NCBI GenBank assembly: GCA_002708765.1
Contig: PAPD01000011.1
Location: forward strand, 16,858 to 80,857
Direction of reading: 5' to 3'
DNA from: Gammaproteobacteria bacterium
GTDB taxonomy: Bacteria; Pseudomonadota; Gammaproteobacteria; Pseudomonadales; Azotimanducaceae
Length of the DNA stretch: 64,000 bases
Notes under the pieces: generated by a model
Databases searched by the model: none
Seen by the model: only the letters and a program-made list of their open reading frames with translations
Told to the model about the DNA's origin: nothing
Position numbers and translations under genes: made by a program
In this document: positions 58,325 through 64,000 of the stretch, piece after piece
Layout of the letters: every line of letters starts with the position of its first letter
Position numbering within the stretch: the stretch's first letter is position 1

Positions 58325-60193
58325 ATGTCGGCATTAGAGGAAACGAATAACCAGGTAGGCGTTGCAGAAGTTGCCGACGTTGTTGTTAGGTTTGCCGGAG
58401 ATTCGGGTGATGGGATGCAGCTGACGGGGAGCAATTTTACCGAAGCTACAGCGTTGTACGGCAATGATCTTGCGACTTTTCCGGATTTCCCCGCAGAAAT
58501 CAGAGCTCCCGCTGGCGCGACTTTCGGGGTGTCCGCGTTTCAGATTTATTTTGGGTCTCAGGATGTGACTACGGCGGGGGATGATGTGGATGTCTTGGTT
58601 GTAATGAATCCGGCTGCGCTGATTACTAATATTAAAGACCTTGTCCCCGGAGGAGTTCTGGTAGTAGATGTGGATTCGTTTACTGACAAAAACCTTACCA
58701 GAGCGGGTTATTCCGGAAGCCCGCTAGAGGACGATACGCTAGATGCCTATAGAGTTATTCCGGTTGAAATATCAAAGCAGGTCCTGGAAGCCGTAAAGCC
58801 TTACGGGCTTTCTCACAAGTTCGCTGTTCGCTGCAAAAATATGTGGACCTTAGGTCTCGTTATGTGGCTCTTTGATCGAGATAGATCTGTGACGATAGAA
58901 AATTTAAAGAAGAAATTTGCATCCAAGCCCGAAATCGCTGAAGCAAATATCGCAGCTGTGAATGCAGGGCATGCTTATGGAGAAACCGCTGAATTGCCTT
59001 CGGGCGTTGAAGTATATAAGGTCCCCAAGGCAGACGTGGCACCAGGGTTGTATAGAAATACTACCGGAACGGATGCGCTTGCTTATGGGTTGCTGGCGGG
59101 CGGCCAACTGGCAAATCTCCCAATTACTTTTGCTTCCTATCCGATAACGCCAGCATCAAGTCTTTTGCATACATTGGCGCAGCAAAAACACTTTGATGTG
59201 GTGACCTTCCAAGCCGAGGATGAAATTGCGGCGGTGTGTGCGGCGATTGGGGCCTCTTTTGCGGGTTCCCTCGGGATAACATCGAGTTCCGGGCCGGGAA
59301 TATCTCTAAAGAGCGAGGGAATTTCATTAGCGGCGGCAACCGAGTTACCGCTGGTAGTTGTTAATACTCAAAGGGGAGGGCCTTCAACGGGTCTTCCGAC
59401 CAAAACAGAGCAATCTGACTTCAATCAGGCCCTTTTCGGAAGGCATGCAGATACTACGTTACCGGTGATTTCAGCATCTAGCTCGGTAGACTGTTTTGAT
59501 GTTGCGGTGGAGGCATGTCGGCTCGCGGTCCAGTTCATGACCCCGGTCATGTTGCTGAGTGACGGTTACATGGCCAATGCATCAGAACCCTGGCTTGTTC
59601 CGGACATCAATTCTTATGAGCCTTTCCATGTGGACTTCGAGAAAGAGGCAGATGGCTTTAGTCCTGCTAAAAGAAATAAAGAAACTCTGGCCAGGGTCTG
59701 GGCAAAGCCAGGGACGCCTGGTTTGGAGCATCGGATAGGTGGCATAGAAAAAGATGTCAAAACCGGAGATATATCTTATGACCCTGAAAACCATCAGGAG
59801 ATGACGAATATAAGGAAGAAGAAAATAGAAGGGATATCCGAATTCATCCCAGAACAATCGATGGCGATGGGCCCGGACAAAGGAAAGTTGGTGGTTGTAG
59901 GTTGGGGATCTACATACGGATCTATCCATCAAGCGGTAAAACGGTGTCGCCAGGAAAAACTCGATGTTTCTCATATTCACGTTCGGTATCTTAATCCGTT
60001 ACCTGGTAACCTCCAGGATTTGCTTTCGGGTTTCGAGAATGTTCTGATTCCCGAGATGAATACGGGCCAGTTTGTGAACCTTATAAGATCAAAATTTCTG
60101 ATTGACGCGAAATCGCTCAGTAAGGTTTCTGGGCAACCTTTTAAGATCAGAGAAATTGAATTCGCTATCAAATCTGCGTTGGAGGTGAAATAG
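58325..60193 (+). CDS. korA: 2-oxoacid:ferredoxin oxidoreductase, fused gamma-alpha subunit (KorA type)
   Basis: A 622-residue subunit of a two-component 2-oxoglutarate or 2-oxoacid:ferredoxin oxidoreductase, converting a 2-oxoacid plus CoA to acyl-CoA, CO2 and reduced ferredoxin. The N-terminal gamma-like domain (about 20-210) begins VVRFAGDSGDGMQLTGSNF; the alpha domain follows (about 245-620) with TFASYPITPASSLLHTLAQ, FQAEDEIAAVCAAIGASFAG and TQRGGPSTGLPTKTEQSD. The stop abuts the korB start, so the pair is co-translated. The two-subunit type is the oxygen-tolerant form known in aerobic actinobacteria and haloarchaea. Confidence 0.9.
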   Translation: MSALEETNNQVGVAEVADVVVRFAGDSGDGMQLTGSNFTEATALYGNDLATFPDFPAEIRAPAGATFGVSAFQIYFGSQDVTTAGDDVDVLVVMNPAALITNIKDLVPGGVLVVDVDSFTDKNLTRAGYSGSPLEDDTLDAYRVIPVEISKQVLEAVKPYGLSHKFAVRCKNMWTLGLVMWLFDRDRSVTIENLKKKFASKPEIAEANIAAVNAGHAYGETAELPSGVEVYKVPKADVAPGLYRNTTGTDALAYGLLAGGQLANLPITFASYPITPASSLLHTLAQQKHFDVVTFQAEDEIAAVCAAIGASFAGSLGITSSSGPGISLKSEGISLAAATELPLVVVNTQRGGPSTGLPTKTEQSDFNQALFGRHADTTLPVISASSSVDCFDVAVEACRLAVQFMTPVMLLSDGYMANASEPWLVPDINSYEPFHVDFEKEADGFSPAKRNKETLARVWAKPGTPGLEHRIGGIEKDVKTGDISYDPENHQEMTNIRKKKIEGISEFIPEQSMAMGPDKGKLVVVGWGSTYGSIHQAVKRCRQEKLDVSHIHVRYLNPLPGNLQDLLSGFENVLIPEMNTGQFVNLIRSKFLIDAKSLSKVSGQPFKIREIEFAIKSALEVK

Positions 60194-61216
60194 ATGAATG
60201 CCCCAGTTCCTGAGCTTACGGTTAAAGATTTTTCTTCTGACCAGGAAGTGCGTTGGTGTCCGGGCTGTGGAGACTACGCTATATTAAAAACCGTCCAGAA
60301 GATGATGCCGGAGTTAGGTGTTGCCAAAGAAAATCAGGTTTTTGTGTCTGGGATCGGTTGTTCATCAAGATTCCCCTATTACATGAATACCTATGGGTTT
60401 CATACGATTCATGGGAGAGCACCATCTTTTGCTACGGGGATCAAAATTTCTAACCCGGATCTGGATGTGTGGGTTGTAACGGGGGATGGCGATGGTTTGA
60501 GTATCGGAGGAAACCATATGGTTCATCTTCTGAGAAGAAACGTGGATCTGCAACTCTTACTTTTTAATAACGAGATATATGGGCTGACTAAAGGGCAATA
60601 TTCTCCTACATCTAAAGTGGGAACGACTTCTCCGTCTACTCCACATGGGTCCTTGGATATGCCGCTGAAACCCTGTGTTTTTGCGCTGGGTAGTGGTGCA
60701 AAATTTGTTGCCCGAAGTATTGATACTGAGGCAAAACACCTTGGGCCGGTTCTGAAGCGCGCTCATTCCTTCAAGGGGGCCTCCTTTGTCGAAATATATC
60801 AGAACTGCCCAGTTTATAATGACGGCATTTTTGATCAGATCAAGGATAAAAAAACGGCCGCAGAAACACGATTGGTTCTGGAAAATGGTAGACCGCTGAC
60901 TTTTGGTGTTGATGGACAAAAAGGGCTTAGGTTGAATGCAAAAACTCTGGCATTGGAGATTGTTACGCTTGGTGAGGATGGAATAACCGAGGATGATCTG
61001 GTAGTCCATGATGAAACCAATAAAGTATTGGCTCAATTACTGGCGAATCTGAAACTTCCAGAATATCCGGAGCCCATCGGTGTAATATACTGCGACTCTG
61101 ATGCGCCCAGTTACACTGGTGAAGTATATAACCAGAGAATTGTCGTGAGAGAAGATAAAGGTGAGCCTGACCTTAATGCTTTGTTGAGAACAGGTCACAC
61201 GTGGACGGTAGAGTAG
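60194..61216 (+). CDS. korB: 2-oxoacid:ferredoxin oxidoreductase beta subunit (KorB type)
   Basis: The 340-residue thiamine-diphosphate-binding partner. WCPGCGDYAILKTVQKMM holds two of the cysteines for the proximal iron-sulfur cluster; VTGDGDGLSIGGNHMVHLLR, followed by NNEIYGLTKGQYSPTS, is the thiamine pyrophosphate motif (GDG-x25-NN); a further Cys is in IGCSSRF and one in YQNCPVYND. It starts directly after the korA stop. Whether it accepts 2-oxoglutarate, pyruvate or a branched 2-oxoacid is not decided by sequence alone. Confidence 0.91.
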   Translation: MNAPVPELTVKDFSSDQEVRWCPGCGDYAILKTVQKMMPELGVAKENQVFVSGIGCSSRFPYYMNTYGFHTIHGRAPSFATGIKISNPDLDVWVVTGDGDGLSIGGNHMVHLLRRNVDLQLLLFNNEIYGLTKGQYSPTSKVGTTSPSTPHGSLDMPLKPCVFALGSGAKFVARSIDTEAKHLGPVLKRAHSFKGASFVEIYQNCPVYNDGIFDQIKDKKTAAETRLVLENGRPLTFGVDGQKGLRLNAKTLALEIVTLGEDGITEDDLVVHDETNKVLAQLLANLKLPEYPEPIGVIYCDSDAPSYTGEVYNQRIVVREDKGEPDLNALLRTGHTWTVE

Positions 61217-61283
61217 TCCCTAGAATCCGAGTTATTTAGGCTTCAATACACTTATCCTAATACATTAACGCTATACTGTTACA

Positions 61284-62345
61284 ATGGCCGAATTTGACCC
61301 AAGTGAGAATATCGGGACTATCCCCGTTCAGGAAAAACATCAATTTGATATTTCCGGTTTGCAGTATTTTATGGAAAAGGAGGTTGATGGCTTTAGTGGG
61401 ACTCTTATTGTAGAAGAGTTTGCTGGCGGGCAATCTAATCCTACATATCTTCTTCATTCAGGAGGCCGACGGTACGTAATGCGTCGGAAGCCTCCAGGCA
61501 CCCTCCTTAAATCTGCTCATGCCGTTGATCGTGAGTATCGTGTTTTAAAAGCACTTGAAGAAACGAATGTTCCAGTGGCTAAGACTTTTGCACTTTGCAT
61601 GGACGAAGAAGTTATTGGTACAAGTTTTTATGTAATGGAGTATCTGGAGGGAAGAGTCATATGGGATAGTACTGCTGGGCCATATTCTCCTGAAGAGAGG
61701 GCAGGGTTCTGGAGTTCGGCCAATGACGCAATTGCAAGACTTCATTCTGTGGATTACGAGTCAGTAGGCCTTTCTGATTTCGGCAGGAAAGGAAATTATG
61801 TTTCCCGCCAGTTGAAGCGGTGGTCGGAGCAGTACGAGTATACTCGGCTTCAAAAGAATCCGTATATGGATAGCTTGATCGAATACCTGCCTAAAAACAT
61901 CCCCGAGGAAGATGGAACCGCTTGTACGATAGTTCACGGTGATCCTAAAATTGATAACATGATGATGCATCCAGAGAAAGACGAGGTGATTGGTATACTG
62001 GATTGGGAATTAAGCACGCTTGGGAACCCGGTTAGTGACTTTGCCTACATGTGTATGCGCTATCGGGATTCTTTAAAAGATGTCGATCTCAAAGCTCTGG
62101 GCATTCCCAGCGAAGAAGAATACCTGGCTTCATATTGCAGGAGTACTGGTAGATCCGGGATTGAACATTGGGATTACTATATTGCTTTTAATATGTTTCG
62201 GTTAGCTGCGATACTTCAGGGCATCGCCAAGCGTTTTGTTGATGGGACCGCGGCGAGCCAGAACGCTGAAGAGGCCGGTCAGGGAGCCTATGATCTATCC
62301 AAACTGGCTTGGGCCCAGATCGACAAGTCAGTAAAGATTGACTGA
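61284..62345 (+). CDS. phosphotransferase (APH/ACAD10-11 kinase-like) family protein
   Basis: A 353-residue aminoglycoside-phosphotransferase-fold kinase of the type related to human ACAD10/11. The nucleotide Lys is likely in YVMRRKPPG; TIVHGDPKIDNMMMHP is the catalytic loop with Asp and Asn, and GILDWELSTLGNPVSDFAY is the DFG-like metal loop. In such kinases the substrate is a 4-hydroxyacyl-CoA, which is then dehydrated, so it fits the acyl-CoA theme of the window. It starts 67 bases after korB. The ATG is preceded by no strong ribosome binding site. Confidence 0.88.
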   Translation: MAEFDPSENIGTIPVQEKHQFDISGLQYFMEKEVDGFSGTLIVEEFAGGQSNPTYLLHSGGRRYVMRRKPPGTLLKSAHAVDREYRVLKALEETNVPVAKTFALCMDEEVIGTSFYVMEYLEGRVIWDSTAGPYSPEERAGFWSSANDAIARLHSVDYESVGLSDFGRKGNYVSRQLKRWSEQYEYTRLQKNPYMDSLIEYLPKNIPEEDGTACTIVHGDPKIDNMMMHPEKDEVIGILDWELSTLGNPVSDFAYMCMRYRDSLKDVDLKALGIPSEEEYLASYCRSTGRSGIEHWDYYIAFNMFRLAAILQGIAKRFVDGTAASQNAEEAGQGAYDLSKLAWAQIDKSVKID

Positions 62346-62386
62346 CAGGGACGCAAGTCCAAGCTCTCCAAGGGTTCGAAGCTGGG

Positions 62387-62821
62387 CTATGTTTTTAGGG
62401 TGTCGATACGGAGAATCTGTCTGGGTGGTGGAAATCCCATCAGAAATTTTGCAACTAGTGGCAAAGGGTAAAGAGCTGCCACTCTTTTAAACTCTTCACC
62501 GCTGACCGGTATAGCAATGGCTTCAAACCTATCGCCATTAATTTCGACTTGAATATAAGGATTCTTTAGTGCGTTTTTATACCACCTTCTGGTCCAGTGA
62601 TGAGCAGATACATAAATTTTGTTGTAGGCTTCAAATCTGGCGAGCATTCGGCTTCTCGATTCTCCTGAATCGTCGGTGGTAGTTATTTTAATCATCGGTA
62701 TTCCTGTGCCATCACTTTTTTCGAAAGATGGTTGGTAGATCCCTAGAAATACTGATTCAAAGAGAACAACAAAACTTCCGTATGCTAGCGCTCCAATCGT
62801 AGACCACTTAAGCAGGTTCAT
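62387..62821 (-). CDS. DUF385 / deazaflavin-type nitroreductase-like protein with N-terminal membrane helix
   Basis: A 144-residue protein of the split-barrel family often called nitroreductase/F420-dependent quinone reductase. A single hydrophobic segment (residues about 8-28) precedes the fold, which is recognisable in [32 protein letters not shown], containing the phosphate-pocket region of the family. It probably handles a quinone or hydrophobic substrate at the membrane, with F420 or FMN. It overlaps the amidohydrolase by 14 bases at its own start. The family call is moderately certain. Confidence 0.65.
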   Translation of the reverse strand: MNLLKWSTIGALAYGSFVVLFESVFLGIYQPSFEKSDGTGIPMIKITTTDDSGESRSRMLARFEAYNKIYVSAHHWTRRWYKNALKNPYIQVEINGDRFEAIAIPVSGEEFKRVAALYPLPLVAKFLMGFPPPRQILRIDTLKT

Positions 62822-63992
62822 TTGAAACTCGTTTAAGAGAATGCTCGGCTACTTTTACCCACCAGCTGGCTCCCAACGTAAGGATCTGATCATTAAAGTC
62901 ATATCCTGGGTTGTGAACCATGCAGGAACCTTCACCATCTCCGTTCCCGATCCAAATATAAGCTCCCGGTTTTTCCTTAAGCATAAAGGCAAAATCTTCG
63001 GAGCCCATTGAGGGGCGGTGATTGGAAATGAGTTGTTCTTCCCCGACCAGACTAATGGCCGCTTTTCCAGCAATCTCTGCTTCATCTTCGGAATTAATAG
63101 TGGGGGGATAACGACGTTCATAGTGAAAACATCGGGTCGCGCCAAATGCTTCGCAAATTTGCTGGCTAATTTCGCTCATCCTCTTTTCCAGCTCTTGCTG
63201 AATCTTTTCGGAGAAACATCGAGTGCAGCCGCTTATCTTTGCCTCGTTGGGAATCACGTTGTAGGTATCGCCAGCAGAAAACTGAGTTATCGATAACACG
63301 GCAGGATCCTGTGGGTCTAATTCTCTCGATATAATGTTTTGGAATGCGGCTACGATTTTTGCTCCGACTTGGATCGGATCTATTGAAAGGTGATGCATTG
63401 CCGCGTGACCGCCCTTTCCGGTAATCGTGATTTCAAAAATGTCAAAGGCTGCCATCATTGGTCCTGGTTTCACTGCAAAGTATCCTGTCGGTATGCCGGG
63501 TATGTTGTGCATCCCATAAATTGCACTGACGGGAAAGCGATCGAATAAACCTGCCTCAACCATTGCCCTTCCTCCACCTTCATTTTCTTCTGCGGGCTGA
63601 AAAACGAAATGAATCGTGCCTTCGAAATCGCCATGTTCTGCAAGGTATTTGGCGGCGCCTAGCAACATGGTAGTATGTCCATCATGACCGCAAGCATGCA
63701 TTAGTCCTGGCCGGGTCGATTTGTAGGCGAAGGTGTTAGCTTCCTGTATCGGCAAGGCGTCGAGATCGGCTCGTAATCCGATTGCCATGTTCCCCCTCCC
63801 CCTCTTTAGGGTTCCAACGACTCCTGTTCCTGCAATGCCTTCTTCAACTTCTATCTTCTATTCGCGAAGCTTATCGGCAACAAATTTTGCCGTTCGATGT
63901 TCCTCGAAAGCCATTTCAGGATGGGCATGAATGTCCCGCCTCCATTCGGTCATTTCAGCTTCGATTTCGGCTATTTCTTTAATGATTTTCAT
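62808..63992 (-). pseudogene. M20 family amidohydrolase interrupted by an in-frame amber codon
   Basis: A full-length M20D amidohydrolase (hippurate/indole-acetyl hydrolase-like) can be read from ATG 63992 to the stop at 62808 (394 codons), but codon 45 is TAG (63858-63860). The N-terminal part carries the family start EWRRDIHAHPEMAFEEHRT and the interrupted helix reads KLRE-stop-KIEVEEG, where relatives have Trp or Gly. The rest is intact: [21 protein letters not shown] (metal Cys and His), [12 protein letters not shown] (Glu base) and [12 protein letters not shown]. An internal ATG at 63788 would give a 326-residue product lacking the first 68 residues. A TGG to TAG mutation or base-call error is the simplest reading. 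Confidence 0.75.
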
Positions 63993-64000
63993 CTTTTGAA

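Noticed and set aside
63782-63992. Amber codon read as pyrrolysine in the amidohydrolase.
   Set aside because: No pyl genes are visible, the family has no Pyl member I know, and relatives carry ordinary residues there.
1-64000. tRNA, rRNA, CRISPR, IS element or prophage in the window.
   Set aside because: No transposase, integrase, repeat-spacer pattern or clover-leaf-like sequence was seen; spacers are short and genes are ordinary metabolic or regulatory ones.

Overview
The window is a dense stretch of bacterial chromosome with almost no spacer DNA. It is dominated by acyl-CoA and hydrophobic-carbon metabolism: acyl-CoA dehydrogenases, an enoyl-CoA hydratase, thiolases with a DUF35 partner, CoA transferase, aldehyde dehydrogenases, an APH-like kinase of the ACAD10/11 type, and five luciferase-like monooxygenase (LLM) proteins. 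A TonB receptor, an RND pump with lipoprotein adaptor, a lipocalin lipoprotein, DedA and an RpoE/ChrR pair point to a Gram-negative aerobe. The style resembles uncultivated marine Gammaproteobacteria, but I cannot fix the taxon from this window. No rRNA, tRNA, CRISPR array, insertion sequence or prophage was seen.

Layout. 1-10.6 kb: a cut-off flavin oxidoreductase, thiolase-like/DUF35 pair, ACAD plus enoyl-CoA hydratase, CaiB-type CoA transferase, ALDH, FAD monooxygenase, MFS transporter and biosynthetic-type thiolase. 10.7-15.4 kb: tetR - RND adaptor - RND pump with a likely TetR operator. 15.5-19.3 kb: MDR reductase, CocE-like hydrolase and an NHL-repeat protein. 19.5-28.8 kb: one tightly packed operon, ALDH - ACAD - ACAD - CMD-like - CMD/AhpD-like - adenylate cyclase with receiver - hybrid histidine kinase, closed by a convergent single-domain response regulator. 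29.3-40.4 kb: LLM oxidoreductases, VOC protein, MFS transporters, SDR, alpha/beta hydrolase, truncated hemoglobin, cupin and a TauD-like dioxygenase, ending in a strong terminator. 40.4-44.1 kb: TonB receptor and SDR. 44.0-51.5 kb: an RpoE-ChrR (singlet-oxygen type) locus with two Cfa-like methyltransferases, DUF1365, a flavin amine-oxidase-like protein and a lipocalin. 51.5-64 kb: MBL hydrolase, LLM, DsbA-like isomerase, carboxyltransferase, phosphatase, PhyH dioxygenase, a two-subunit 2-oxoacid:ferredoxin oxidoreductase, APH-like kinase, a DUF385-like protein and an M20 amidohydrolase broken by an amber codon.

Most interesting point: the gene at 23668-24195 is a CMD/AhpD-like protein whose CxxC redox motif reads Cys-Gly-Tyr-UGA. 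The frame stays open for 109 further codons, and a hairpin with the geometry of a bacterial SECIS lies just downstream. It is best read as a selenoprotein (CxxU). It sits in the same operon as an unusual adenylate cyclase and a hybrid kinase, a combination I do not recognise. The second theme is the RpoE/ChrR locus, whose gene set fits methylated or furan fatty acid synthesis under singlet-oxygen control, with a good ECF-type promoter in front of rpoE.
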